A stretch of DNA of 64,000 nt from Knufia peltigerae (lineage: Eukaryota > Ascomycota > Eurotiomycetes > Chaetothyriales > Trichomeriaceae), in NCBI GenBank assembly GCA_030247855.1, contig JAPDRN010000145.1, positions 1 to 64,000 of the forward strand, given 5' to 3'. Every line of letters starts with the position of its first letter. Position 1 is the first letter of the stretch. Of this stretch, positions 1 through 11,112 are shown one piece after another. The notes under the pieces were generated by a model. It was not told the origin of the DNA, ran no database searches, and was given only the letters and a program-made list of their open reading frames with translations. The position numbers and the translations under genes are program-made.

Positions 1-406
1 CACACACACACCAAGAATGAATAAAGCTCAATAGTCAAAGTTGTTTGAATCGTTATCTCATCAAATACAACAGCACAAGTCGAGTAGAAAAAAGGATTCT
101 GTCGAGATGTCTTTCTTCGAATCTCCCTTTCTTCAAAACCTTCGCATAAAATCATCGTCGTCATCATCATCATCATCAACAACATAATTACCGCTCTCTC
201 CCCTTGCAGTAAGTAACCTTGAAGCACCATCAACTGTAAATCTGTCATTGGGCAATAATGACCTTTCTGCCTCACCTCAACCCAGCCGTTGCAGAGAGAC
301 CCCATCAGATAGAGAGAAGTGTGGTGTGGTCATAGGCCTTCACTTCTTGTCAATCAACACACATCCACATGGTCTTTGATTGTCTTTCCCTTCTGTCTCG
401 TCACGC
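1..406. other. Intergenic, window edge
   Basis: No gene seen. A CA dinucleotide run opens the window and an ATC/CAT microsatellite lies near 150-182. The rest is probably the 3' flank of the minus-strand gene that ends at 407. Confidence 0.6.
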
Positions 407-1785
407 TCAACAAAACTCCTTCTCAATGATGACATCAACGACAATCTCACGGTCCTTTGTCGTGGTGCTCGGGACACTCTCGTCATCATAATCCTTCTCG
501 ATGCTGACTCCAATAGTCTCGCTGGCCTTTGTCGTGCTCGCGACACTATCATCGTCCTTCCAAGTCTTCTCTCCTTTCTCATTGAACACCTTGTACTCGA
601 CCTTCTTCTCCGCCTGCTCCATCTTGACTCTCTTCTCCAATTCCTTTTCCTTCTTTTCCCAGCCTACTTTCTTGCCGTCAAGGACATCGGCCTCGGGGAC
701 CCATTCGGCGCTCTTGCCCATCTTGCCAATTTCGCCAATCTTCTCGAGGCCACGTGCGACGCCAGAGACTGCGACACCGACTCCTTGAAAGGCGTAGCCG
801 ACGGCTCGGAAGGGTGCCTTGGCCACACGGACCCTCTTGCGTTCTTTGACCTTGACCATGGGCATACGAGGGAGGACTTTGCGATCGCCGACTTGGAGCT
901 TCTGGACCCAGTTCCAGGTGTATTGGCTGTTGGGACCGCGGTGTTGGAAGTAGAAATTGGCCTAGACCCGATAGAACGATAAACGGTTAGAGAGAAGCCA
1001 TGAAGGAGGGAGGGAATAGAAATATACGTACAGTACCAGTCTTGTCAGCGACACTCCATTGAAGTCTGTCACCAACCACTTCGGGGCGAGATGTGACCAC
1101 TGCGACGAATTGAATCTTCGCATCCTTTCCATGATGATGGCTATCACTAATAGGGCAGTACTCGTAATCAGGGAAGGACTTCTTGTCGATCTTGGTCATC
1201 TCGGAGTCTGGGATGAGGTGCAAGGTCTCGTGGGCGGTAAACGCCTTGACTGGAAGAAGCCACAAGAGTCAGTCACCACGGTCACAACCTTGAAAAGGGA
1301 GCATTGTCGACCGTAAACGTACAAAGCCAGCGAAACACTTTCTCCGAAATGTCCTTGACAGGGATATTGCTGATGCAGACGTTGAGGTGATTGCTGTTCC
1401 AGGACGTCAACTTGACTTCGGACGCAAGACCACCAAAGTACAAGTCGATACTGGCAAAGTTACAACCATACTTGATGGCGTGCTTGTGGAATTCCTTGGC
1501 CGTCTCGATCTTGACATCAGTCTCATCGTCAAGACGGTTGTCTGCGACAATGAGAACACGGTCATTGATTTTGAGCTTCTTCTGGAGCTTCTCAAGTGAG
1601 ACGGGGAGGCTTTTCGTCAGAGTGTCTCTGTCGCTAGGAGGTCCGAAAGCAAGGATGCTGTCTGGGATCAGGTCGCGGATGTAGCGAGCATGAGGCATGC
1701 CTTCAACTGGGTCGTTGATGTAGATGATCGGGGCTTTTGGAAGTCCATGGCGCCGGATTGGCTTGTTGCCGGATTTCTTTGCCAT
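407..1785 (-). CDS. Uncharacterised conserved-looking protein, 411 aa
   Basis: Three exons on the minus strand: 1785-1323, 1249-1032 and 961-407. All junctions keep phase and use GTACGT donors. The start is the Met of MAKKSGNKP; the frame is open further upstream but has no protein-like character there. The N-terminal half looks globular (IIYINDPVEGMPHARYI, then KINDRVLIVADNRLDDETDV), with a middle segment around FKAFTAHETLHLIPDSE. The last 130 residues are rich in Lys and Glu (KKVGWEKKEKELEKR) and contain a Gly/Ala/Val stretch (AFQGVGVAVSGVARG) that could lie on a membrane. I do not recognise the family and assign no function. The exon structure and even codon use suggest a real, expressed gene. 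Confidence 0.75.
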
Positions 1786-2750
1786 GTCGATTCGTGATTG
1801 AGTGGTTGACGATAGTAGGATTCTTATGGTGTTCGAAGTGCTGTCAGTGTTCTCACACGCACAAGTCGGTATGCAAGGTAGAGAGAGTGTGAGAGGAAGG
1901 AGGATGCAAAGAGGGAACGAGGCGAACGAATCAGTGACGGAAGAGACTGACGCGTGATTCACACCCAATGCCAATTCAAGTCCTCGCGGTTGTAACCTTG
2001 GTACCACTTTCAGGTGAAGAGAGAGTGAGAGAAAGTGAAGGAGCAGGGAAGAAAAAGGTCTCACGAGGAATCTATGGTTGGGCAAAGGAGGGGCAAGAAT
2101 GCATTCACTCGTACTCATGCTCGTTCTCGTAAAGCCGGCAAGGCTGAAAGCATGCTACCTTATGCATAGGTGCCTCGTTTCATTTACAGCGTACCTCAGG
2201 CATTGCATCTGTGACTTCTTTGATAGGCAGACTCTGCTTCTGGCTCCATTGATCAACTTGTCACTAAATACAACCTACCGAGAATCAAGGGTGGTGTTGA
2301 AGGGCTGTTAGGCGGCCTGAAGGATTCGATTTCCCTCAACTCGCACACATGTTCGTATCTTGATCTCTGTCACGCGATTTGCATGTCCAATGATCACGTC
2401 TGTAGTTGTCAATCCACAGGTAGCTGTCCGGAAAGGCATCAATAGACTCTCCGCCTCCTTAAGCTGAGCCGGTGAAATACATGAAACTAGCCGCAATTTG
2501 ACTTGGTACGAGGAGGATCTTTCGTCCTCTCCCACGCCGCGAACCATGCCACGCACCGAAGGGCATCAATTCTCCACCCTGTTGTCCTCTGTGTTGCCCA
2601 TTGATTTGTCGTTCACTCCAAACCAACACAGCTGTGCATTTCAGGGCTGCCACTCCGCGTCGACGCCTTGCTTTGCGCGTCTGGGTAAATTGGTATCATT
2701 TGCTGAGCTACACACAATGTTTGGCTTGCACAACATCCAAGCACCTCATG
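1786..2750. other. Intergenic
   Basis: Upstream region of the gene starting at 1785 and 3' flank of the PTPA gene ending at 2751. Only short unsupported frames. Confidence 0.6.
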
Positions 2751-4037
2751 CTAGTCGAATGGTATCGGGCGCAGTGCACCAAAGGTGCCCATTCGTTTTC
2801 GCATCTCTTCTCCTGCCGCTACCGTACTCGGCACCTTGATGCCACAGCAATCGCCCCAATAATCAGGTTCGTGGCCCTTTTCCTTAACATGTTTCATCCT
2901 TTCTTCTTGTAAGCGAAGGGTCTCCAGGTCCAAGTGACCCATGTCGTCCGTCCCTGGAATCAAGCCACCGAAGAGGAAATGTTGCATGATAGGCAGTTTG
3001 CCCAGCACTTCCTTGATAAACATCTTTCTCATGCCATCTTCGACCTTTTGCCAACTTTTGGCGCCAGAGATATCGTCCAGCATTGGACTGTGCCAACGGA
3101 GTCCCTTGACCGTCTTGACGCTATCGACCCATCGGACCTGGTTGAGATAGATATACTTGTCGCCTTCCTCATCCAACACGACATTGTTGTGTATGGATTT
3201 CGGGGTGATGTACGGATGCCCGATCAACTGACTGGCCCCAAACAGGAACGGTAAGAATTGATAGTCGTCCAGACCCCAGACCCCATGGCTTCCAGCTGGC
3301 TCTAGGTAGTATGTGCTCTGGATTTTCCGCATCAGATCGAGGTACTGGGTGAATGTGTGCATAACAATCGCAGGGAGATCGTCACGCGGAACAAAACCCA
3401 ATTGATACAAGCACAGCAGCCACATCATAAAATTCAATTCATGTCCAGAACCGTAATCTAGTCGCTCTTCTGATCCGAAAGAGTTGATAAAATAGACCGA
3501 AATCTCCTGTATGGCAGCCTCTTCGTGCAGACCCAGCTCTTCTGTGTGCAGTGATTCCACATCTCTTACTATGGCCTTGTGTAGGTCTCGGAAGACAGGG
3601 TTGCCAAATCTAGAACCGGTATCAAGGGGAGGATAGCGTTCGATGAGAGTCTTGATGGCATCGAGAACCGCGTCCAGTTGTCGGATCTGTGTGGAGAGTT
3701 TTGTAATATCCAACGTCGAGTTGTTACGGCCTTTGACACAGTCTGCCAGGGTAAATATCCATGACTGGATGAGGGTGTAGGTAGGAGAGGCGAGGAATTT
3801 TTTGTGGTCTGTCGGGGATAGAATGCGTTTAACGGGAGTCTTGAATTGTACAGAGTCAAGTTGAGGAGGAAGAGGAAGTTCAGGTGTCTCTGGGGCAGCT
3901 TCTGACGGCGCTCCTGTTCTGGAGGGTTTTCCTTGGGATCGAGGGACCAACTTTGGAATTGCATGCGCCTTGTTACCGTTCAGCGAAGATGTCTGTTCGT
4001 CCAAGCGTCCATCTCGTCTAGGCTCATTGGAAGCCAT
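2751..4037 (-). CDS. rrd2: Serine/threonine protein phosphatase 2A activator (PTPA, Rrd2 type)
   Basis: Single uninterrupted exon of 428 aa. PTPA proteins are peptidyl-prolyl isomerases that activate PP2A and help load its catalytic metals. The family core is clear: KTPVKRILSPTDHKKF opens the domain near residue 66, RFGNPVFRDLHK follows, then the family-specific stretches YGSGHELNFMMWL and SHGVWGLDDYQFLPFLFGAS, and PFLFGASQLIGHPYITPKSI. The C terminus (IKVPSTVAAGEEMRKRMG, ending RPIPFD) resembles the Rrd2 rather than the Rrd1 branch, from memory of the family, so the paralogue call is less sure than the family call. The first 60 residues are a low-complexity Pro/Ser/Glu extension. It shares a 743-bp divergent promoter region with the gene at 4781. 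Confidence 0.93.
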   Translation of the reverse strand: MASNEPRRDGRLDEQTSSLNGNKAHAIPKLVPRSQGKPSRTGAPSEAAPETPELPLPPQLDSVQFKTPVKRILSPTDHKKFLASPTYTLIQSWIFTLADCVKGRNNSTLDITKLSTQIRQLDAVLDAIKTLIERYPPLDTGSRFGNPVFRDLHKAIVRDVESLHTEELGLHEEAAIQEISVYFINSFGSEERLDYGSGHELNFMMWLLCLYQLGFVPRDDLPAIVMHTFTQYLDLMRKIQSTYYLEPAGSHGVWGLDDYQFLPFLFGASQLIGHPYITPKSIHNNVVLDEEGDKYIYLNQVRWVDSVKTVKGLRWHSPMLDDISGAKSWQKVEDGMRKMFIKEVLGKLPIMQHFLFGGLIPGTDDMGHLDLETLRLQEERMKHVKEKGHEPDYWGDCCGIKVPSTVAAGEEMRKRMGTFGALRPIPFD

Positions 4038-4780
4038 GGTCGCTTGCTTGGTAACCAGTGATCATCTATTCTATGATTGATACATGCAAGAGTGTGTGAG
4101 AAGTGTTGGTAGGAACGTTTCGCGGCGTGAGTATCTGGTGACATTCTCCGCAGGTATTTGATTCTCCTTAGGTAAGCATTGGTCTTTGTCGCCGCTCAAG
4201 GGTTTGTACTTCTGGACGCACTTGAACCCCGCCCAACACCGCCGAGGCCTATTATTGAGGCGTAGGATACGATCTACAAACAATCATTCTAGCACGTTGT
4301 TGTTCGTCAGCTAATCGCAAATCCATATACAGTACGGAGCAGGGAGTATCCGGTTCACTAAGTGTGCGAGAGACCTTTGCAGATCTTCTGACCTGTCACT
4401 ATTATGTGACACTGTCCGACATTTTCTCTGTTCAAAAATTTTGGTGGGTGACACAGGTGAAGCTGGTTGTGTCACAGTGATAAAGCTCTGCTTCCCAACG
4501 CGACCGCTTGGTGCACGCGTGAGGCTCACCACTGCACAACAAGCAAGTGCAGCAGAGCGAGCCGTCTCCATTCACGTCTCATCATGGCTTGCCTACCCAA
4601 AATGAGCATAAATCTTAATGTCAAGGTAAGAGATGAGCTTTTGTTCTTCTTAATCCCTTCAGTTGCACTCAGCGTTCTCTCTTCTGCGAACGGATCACAT
4701 TCTGCAGGCTGCCGTTTCACGTCACACCCACCGAGAATCAGTCTTCCAACATCTGTGGTGGTGAGGTTTGAGTTGCAGCA
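4038..4780. promoter_or_regulatory. Divergent promoter region
   Basis: 743 bp between two divergently transcribed starts (4037 minus, 4781 plus). No specific site could be assigned; one partial TACGGAG motif lies near 4334. Confidence 0.45.
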
Positions 4781-6344
4781 ATGGCAAGCAAACCTACGGT
4801 CAACATGGATAGCGCGTCTTCACAATCGGAATCACATACAGAATCCTCATATAGTCATGACTCCTCTCATGTTAGCCAACAGTCCTCTTCGACGCAGAAC
4901 GCGCCGAGCAATCGCAACTACTTGAACTACTTGTCTGCACTTTTTGTCTGGCCCCCGTTAGTGGAAGGTCCGCTTTACGGTATGTCTGAAGAGCAACACG
5001 CTATCATGCTAAAAAAGGCGGAATGCAAGCTACCAACCACACCCCCACCAAACACGAAGGATGAGGATGTCCAGGACGTCACGTCTCCGTCAATATCACC
5101 TAAGCCTTTCCGATTCAGTGGATTCACAAGCAATGATACAGGATCTGGTTCGTTATGTCAATTGCACATTCTCGAAGACAATGCCTTCTTTGCGGTGGAC
5201 AGCCCTGAGATAAGAAAGATCCAAGACAACTTCCTGTCCGGTGATTACGAGGTACATTTCAGCCAGTGTCAGCATCCTTCTGTGGAAGACTAACGAGTGC
5301 TAGCAACTGCCATCCCTCATGAAGACGAGTCTTGCAGCTGTCGCCCTGCGAATCGGTATTCCCGGCCAGCCTCATGCCTCTCGGGTTTCTGGTTTCCGAC
5401 TAGGCCGAGACACTATCATCACTTGTGCCCAGTTCGCCACTTGGCCTGAGACCGAGCAAGGGTTCATGGATGCAGCTCGAATGTTTCATTCAGGAATGAA
5501 TGGTGTGAACGAAGCTCTGCAGGTTCGAGAGATCACAACCCGTGAGTTCCTTGCTACCAATGCTAAAACTCTCCTGTGGACTAATTCAAAGTAGCGACAG
5601 CAGCCTTGCGAAACCGTTTCAAGATCCGCCTCTCAGCTGTCCTTGTTGATCGGGATATCGCAGTTTTCCATATCCTGGAGCGACCCCGCACTGATCATTG
5701 GAATCCAGTGGTCGATCCGTCCCAGATGGTATTTACGGCTGAACATTCGCGAGTGGAACTGAGAAAGACGCAGCTTTGCTGGTCGGTGGGCTACAACATC
5801 TCCGTCAATCAAGAGGAGTTCAACGACACCTGGTCGGACTTTTTCCAACGTCAATCCTCAGAGAAGCAGTCCGACATCGTGCTGGCTCATGTATGAATCT
5901 CTGCTAGCAGTCATGAGGAGGCTAACTTGCCACAGGGCTACACAGAAGATCGACCACCAAGTCTTGAGGAGCTCAAGCCATCGCGGCGAACAGTAGCATT
6001 TGGAAAATTCAGAGAAAATCCTGATGAACATGGGCTCAAACTGGAGCCTCATCAGGAATACATCGACCATACTGCTTGGCACGGACGTTCTGGAGGGATG
6101 GTGTGTGTTTACGATGGTGGAAACAAAAAAGCATGGGTCTGTGGTATTGGTAAGTCAGAGACCCTTTTGTCCGCTGTTCTTTCTGACAGGATACCTAGTC
6201 ATTGGAGGGTTCCGTGTTCACGACTTCAATCACATGAATGTCTTCACCAGCGATGTTGAAGAGTGGATGGCTCGCGCAATTTCCTTCCAGGATGTTACAA
6301 GCACTCCGGCAGAATTCGGCAGACGCTTTATCAGATCCTTGTGA
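4781..6344 (+). CDS. Trypsin-fold (S1-like) domain protein with degenerate catalytic His, 457 aa
   Basis: Five exons: 4781-5251, 5304-5541, 5595-5890, 5936-6149 and 6190-6344. The last acceptor could also be 9 nt later, in frame. The first 110 residues are Ser/Gln-rich and low in complexity. The second half matches the layout of chymotrypsin-fold proteases: GRDTIITCAQF (about residues 192-201) sits where the T-A-A-H motif normally is, DRDIAVFHIL (Asp near 257) matches the catalytic Asp strand, and HGRSGGMV (Ser near 387) matches GDSGG. The His position reads Gln (CAQ), so hydrolysis by a normal triad is doubtful. No signal peptide is visible, so it is likely intracellular. Family assignment is by motif order only; the substrate is unknown. 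Confidence 0.75.
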
Positions 6345-7035
6345 GATGCATCACACTCAAATCGACAGAACGAGAGTGCAAGCTGGAGGGAGACCCTGGG
6401 CTCAAGATAGTCGGCCGTGAGCTTTGCAAAAGTCCCCTAAATCGGTTTTGCGGAGCCAACAGTGCAACGGCTAAAGTCGCCAGAACGATCAACTCGATAT
6501 CCTGCAACTACTACAACAACAACAACAACAATCCTTTCATTCCTTGAGATTAGAGAATCGGATTCTGAGTACGTCTGAACAGAGAATCTTATGGAATGAA
6601 TGGTTCCATTGCAGATTGTTAAAGTGGTCACCACATATGACGAGGGTTTTCGATGATGTGATGGAGTATTGATGGTTTTTTAATTGTTGCACACTGCAGT
6701 GCATCTCCATATCTAGTAATACTAGCCATAGAGGGAATAGAAAATCAAAGTCTGGATAAGTCTCCATGTTGATATAGTAACATGAGAGTATGAAATGGTC
6801 GTTGTCGTTGCAGGATCTCATGGCGTCGGATGAACATTGCACGTCATTTGAATTCCCCGATTCCGTTTTCTCCGCAGCCTCAACTTTCTGAGAGCGCAAG
6901 GCATTTTTGCTGTCTTCAAATACCTTCAGAAAACTATTGTCTCGAACAGACCCTGGGGGCCGGTAAGCGGCCGAGCATACTGCGCTCCCCTCGAATCCTT
7001 TCCCCTCGTCTCTCTTGACGCCCAACTATCCAAAA
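6345..7035. other. Intergenic
   Basis: 3' flank of the protease-like gene and promoter of the GTPase gene. A short (ACA)n run lies at about 6510-6530. No gene seen. Confidence 0.55.
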
Positions 7036-8575
7036 ATGCCCCGAGACCCTTTGATCGGCCTGGTGGGAAAACCAAGTTCTGGCAAATCCACCACATTAAA
7101 CAGGTGCGCAAACACCACGGACTAGATTGAGAATGAAGCAAGAAACTCACAGATCTCAAGCTTGACAGATGCATCTTCGAAAGTCGGTCAGTTCAGAACC
7201 CATAACACACACACCCAACCCAGCCTACCTAGTCCGCGATGTTGAGCAAAAAAAAAGTCTATCCTGCAGCGCAAGCAGGAAAAAAGAGACGAGAGACGAC
7301 AAAATAAAAAGAGACCTTGAGGCTGATATGAATACTATACAGGCAATTTTCCGTAAGGGCCTCCCCTCCTCCGCTTCATCGACTATCTTATGGACACCCC
7401 TCGATCTTTTCTGATTCTCCTCCCCTAGATTCACCACCATCGACCCCCAGCGCGCCGTGGGTTACCTCCAAGTTGACTGCGCATGTCAACGGCATGGCCT
7501 ATCTGCGCGGTGTCGTCCCAACTACGGCTCCTGCATAGACGGGAAGCGTTCGGTGCCGATCGAACTTCTCGACGTCGCCGGTCTCGTGCCGGGTGCGCAC
7601 GAAGGTAAAGGGCTGGGCAACAAATTCCTCGACGACCTCCGTCACGCCGATGCGTTGATCCACGTCGTCGACGTCTCCGGCACGACCGACGCAGAAGGAA
7701 AAGCCACGCGGGGCTACGACCCGAGTGTCGACGTCGAGTGGTTGCGCGGAGAGATTGTGCGCTGGATCCAGGGCAACCTGATGGAAAAATGGGGCAGCAT
7801 CAGACGGCGGCACGTGGCGGTCAAGTCGACGGCGGTCGAGACGCTCCAGAACCAGTTCTCGGGCTACGGGAGTACGAGCGCGGTCGTGGCGCGGTGCCTG
7901 GACAAACTCGGCCTCAAGACTCCCTTGGAGGAGTGGTCCGACGAGACGATCTCGAGAGTCGTCAATGCGTTTACCGACGAGAAATTCCCCACGGTCCTCG
8001 CACTCAACAAGATCGATCACCCCGACGCGGACCGGAACATCGCCAAGATCGCGAAACAACAGCCGGCCGAGAGCATCGTGCTGTGCAGTGCCATCAGCGA
8101 GGTTTTCCTGCGCCGGCTCGCCAAGCAAGGCTACATCAAGTACACGCCCGGTGCAGAGTACCTGGACACGAGGGAAGATTTGATAGAACAGGGAGATCAG
8201 GACGGTGGTGGCCTCAAAGAGATGGACGATAAACTCAAGACGAGGATCGAAAACTTGAAAGACATGGTGCTCTATCGGTTTGGGAGTACCGGTGTGGTTC
8301 AGGTTCTGACGAGGGCGGCTACACTACTAGGTCTCGTGCCCGTGTTTCCGGTCAAGAACATCCACACGTATGGTTCCGGGACGGCCGGATCGACGGTGGT
8401 GTTTAGGGACTGTGTGCTGGTGAAAAAGGGGAGCACGGTGGCTGACGTGGCGAGGAAAGTCATGGGAGATGCACCGATTGCTTTTATCGAGGGAGACGGT
8501 GGGAGAAGAGTTGCCGAAGATCAAGTGGTGAGTGTGGGAAAGAATGACATTCTTTCGTTTCATGTGGGAAGGTGA
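7036..8575 (+). CDS. Obg-related GTPase of the YGR210 subfamily, with C-terminal TGS domain
   Basis: Four exons give 416 aa: 7036-7103, 7161-7186, 7343-7352 and 7429-8575. The two middle exons are 26 and 10 nt. They are required to rebuild the family's continuous LNSLTDASSKVGNFPFTTID segment linking the P loop to switch I. Motifs: G1 GLVGKPSSGKST near residue 8, G3 DVAGLVPGAHEGKGLG, G4 NKID in VLALNKIDHPDAD, and a C-terminal TGS-type region (VFPVKNIHTYGSGTAGST and VSVGKNDILSFHVGR). The C-C-x-G-x-C residues after switch I (CACQRHGLSARCRP) are typical of the archaeal/eukaryotic YGR210 group, distinct from Ola1/YchF. This group is linked to ribosome-associated GTPases, but its cellular role is poorly known. 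The start codon opens directly on the P-loop strand. Confidence 0.93.
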
Positions 8576-9005
8576 TGGATGGCTGTTGAGACATGTTTTG
8601 GGCGGCGTCCGGACTAGATGGATCGAGATGAGACCAGGCAAGACGAGGTGAGATGATACGTACAGATGACAAGATACCCTACAGGATATAAAAAAGGAGA
8701 GACAATGTAATGCTGCCCGAATGAATATGACGGACCCGGGGGCAAATGTGGGACAATACAAGGAACATGCGGAATGTATACATATCTATAGAGTACCATG
8801 AACGACAAGAAATCAGCTTGATCGATTTTGATTCGTTGACAATGCCCATGTACATGCCTGTGTATGGAAAGTAACCCGTACTCGTGATAACTCATGTCGA
8901 AGTCCGAAATGCAGCAAACGCCCTTGACGATATCGTTGCTTGGTCGTCTGAGGAGCGCTTTTCTCTCACTCTCCTCTGTCGGATAGTTACAGTAATGGTA
9001 TTCCG
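8576..9005. other. Intergenic between convergent genes
   Basis: 430 bp between two convergent 3' ends. It should hold both polyadenylation regions. No other feature seen. Confidence 0.55.
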
Positions 9006-9481
9006 TCAGTGTCCCTTCTGTGATGATCATGTTAGTGGTGTACATGCGTGTGTGTGTGAGAAGGGGGTTGATCGGGAGGGTTCCGTGGGTTATAAATCTA
9101 TAGTAAACTCACCGACCCCCTCTCCTCGTTCATCCCAATCACCGGTTCCGGCGCTTCGGGGTGGTCCTGTTTGGCCTTTTTGTTCGACTGATCCTCGTCG
9201 CGCCTCGAGATGGCCTGGCTCCCTTCCTTGAGTTCCTCGTGGTCCTTGATGCCTTGTTTCGCCCCCTCGGCCTGAGGGTCGTGGGGGGACCTGTGGACGG
9301 CGTGGTCTTCTATCGGTCGACCTTCCCAACCCGGTGTGCTGTCGGGCGCTTTGGCTCGCCAGGACGTCGTCGAGGTGTACGAGGAACGAGAAGGACGAAT
9401 GACGGGCGGCGTCGTTTTATTTGACCGTGTCCAGGACCGCAAGACGGTGGACGAGGAGATGGAAAGAAGGCGTGGTGACAT
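9006..9481 (-). CDS. Small conserved fungal protein, probably mitochondrial, 126 aa
   Basis: Two exons: 9481-9113 and 9017-9006. The second exon encodes only Lys-Gly-His and the stop. The junction uses a GTGAGT donor, a CTAAC branch site and a CACAG acceptor, and it restores a C terminus (ERGSKGH) that I recall as typical of homologues. The chosen start, MSPRLLSISSSTVLRSW, begins a basic, Ser-rich stretch that looks like a mitochondrial presequence. The mature part is hydrophilic and charged (HAVHRSPHDPQAEGAKQG, KAKQDHPEAPEPVIGMNEER) and probably disordered. Function unknown. An in-frame Met 49 codons upstream is possible but less likely. Confidence 0.78.
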
Positions 9482-10233
9482 CCTGTGTATGTGTGGCCCG
9501 TGGTGTTGACCGAATCCGTGCTGCCGTCGTGAGGAGCGTATCAAATTTACTACTTGGGTAATGATCGATTCGATACGCAATACCCGTACGAGTGTGATGG
9601 GATGTAAAAAGAAAAGGCGAGATCTCACACGACTTGGGACTTTACGAGTAGAGTGAGAGAGAGAGAGAGAGGGAGGAGAGTACTAGGTAGAGATGAAGAC
9701 TTCCTTGTCAATTGGCATTGTCATTGTCATTCGTGATTTGAGTTTTATTTCCACCTCTCGTCATTGGCACTCGTCAAAACCCCAGACCCCAAGACCTTTC
9801 TGTGTGATGTGAGGACTCGACGGTTTTGACGCATTGATGATGATGGGGGCGCGTATGGAGGAAAAACAAAGAAGTGCCATCGGTCGCGAAAAACATCATG
9901 TCGAAATTATGACGACATCGATTTGTCGAGAATCACACTAGACCATTTTCGGCATTTCCAGTTTCGTCTTCAACATTGGCATCGCGAAAAGCGGTTTCTG
10001 CCTGAAGCCACAGGTCTGCGTGAATTCACGGGGGATGTTTATAGGTCAATTGCACTTCGAAGACGCGGGCTGTTATCATTCACTGAGGGCTCACTGGGGG
10101 CTCACTTATCACACCATGGCAGCGTTACAACATCACTTCCGCAAATGCCTCGAGAAAGCATTGTACAGCGACCACCTGGTGAAGCCCTTGGGGCGGCGCC
10201 GGCTGGTTCTGGCTCAAGCTCCCAGGGTTCGAA
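9482..10233. other. Intergenic
   Basis: Promoter side of the small gene at 9481. It contains a (GA)n run at about 9652-9671 and a repeated CATTGTCATT stretch at 9714-9732. No gene supported. Confidence 0.5.
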
Positions 10234-11112
10234 TCATAAAGGCAAAGGCCCAGTGAGAAGGTGATTGTCGCGATGCCGAGGAGGAGGCTCGTAGGCATGT
10301 TCGACTCCCTTGAACCATTGAAAGATACCAAAGGTGGTGTTCCCGTAGAAAAGCTCAAACTTGAACTTTGTCCATCGCGGAGACGGCTCCGTCAGAGCGC
10401 TCGAAAGGTCGACAATCTTTGACCCTCTGTAGTTGTCGAGTCGAGCGTCCCGGGGCACTATTCGTGCTCGTTTCGGGATTTCGAAATTCGCGAAGATCTC
10501 CGGAAGATCGCAGGGCAGTGTCGGAGATGGAATGTATTCTTTAACGACAACCCACCGGCTCAGGTCATGTTTATTAACATCAACAACGTTTCCAAGCTCC
10601 TCGAATTGAGGATCCGAGAGTCTCATCCATCCATAGCACTGAGCGGCCCAAATTCCATCATTCTCATTGCGAGAATCGAGTCGAGCGTAGGCTCTGCTTT
10701 CACACGCGAGCGGTGAGAGGAGGATGGCATCATCGTATCTATAATAGACCGGGCCGGGTTGTTTCCAATGCTTGAACTGTTTTTTTTTTCGAAATCCCTA
10801 CGTGTCAGCCAGCCCAGGAGTGGAAAATAATGACAATGATGATAATAATACGCAGCACAAATCATGATCTGAACTCACAACTTTCAAAACGTATTCGTCT
10901 CCTTTGATGGTTGCCAGTATCGCGACGCCGTGCAATCCCTTGCCTATCAGGCGTGGCCGTTGAAGACTCTCTCGGCCATCGACGACAAAGCGTCGCAGTT
11001 TCGGTTCATCACTCTCTGTCGGGTGGGTCGACTCGCACAGCGGCTCTTCCGAGAGGTAAGTGTCAATGATGTCTTCTCCCATCAACTCAGCATCTCTGAG
11101 TCGTTTGCTCAT
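10234..11112 (-). CDS. Kinase-fold protein resembling the FTA2 (Sim4 complex) family, 258 aa
   Basis: Two exons: 11112-10879 and 10776-10234, in phase, with the acceptor just after a run of A/T. The N-terminal half holds a glycine-loop-like segment IGKGLHGVAI (about residues 56-65) followed by DEYVLKVFKHW, where the Lys of VLKVFK sits at the beta-3 lysine position. Further on, IVPRDARLDNYRGSKIVDLS resembles a catalytic loop (RD..LDN) followed by a magnesium-binding strand (KIVDLS). Many fungal proteins with this arrangement are annotated as 'kinetochore Sim4 complex subunit FTA2'. That label is from family resemblance and does not prove a centromere role. The protein is short for an active kinase and lacks an obvious C-lobe, so a pseudokinase is possible. 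Confidence 0.72.

Noticed and set aside
380..982. Plus-strand open frame of 200 codons
   Set aside because: It is the shadow of exon 3 of the minus-strand gene, which has phase-consistent splicing; the plus frame has Leu/Asp-rich antisense character.
7499..8128. Minus-strand frame of 209 codons
   Set aside because: Antisense of the GTPase gene, created by GC-rich codons.
10203..10220. GGGTTCGAATC, like a tRNA T arm
   Set aside because: No acceptor stem, D arm or anticodon arm can be formed around it.
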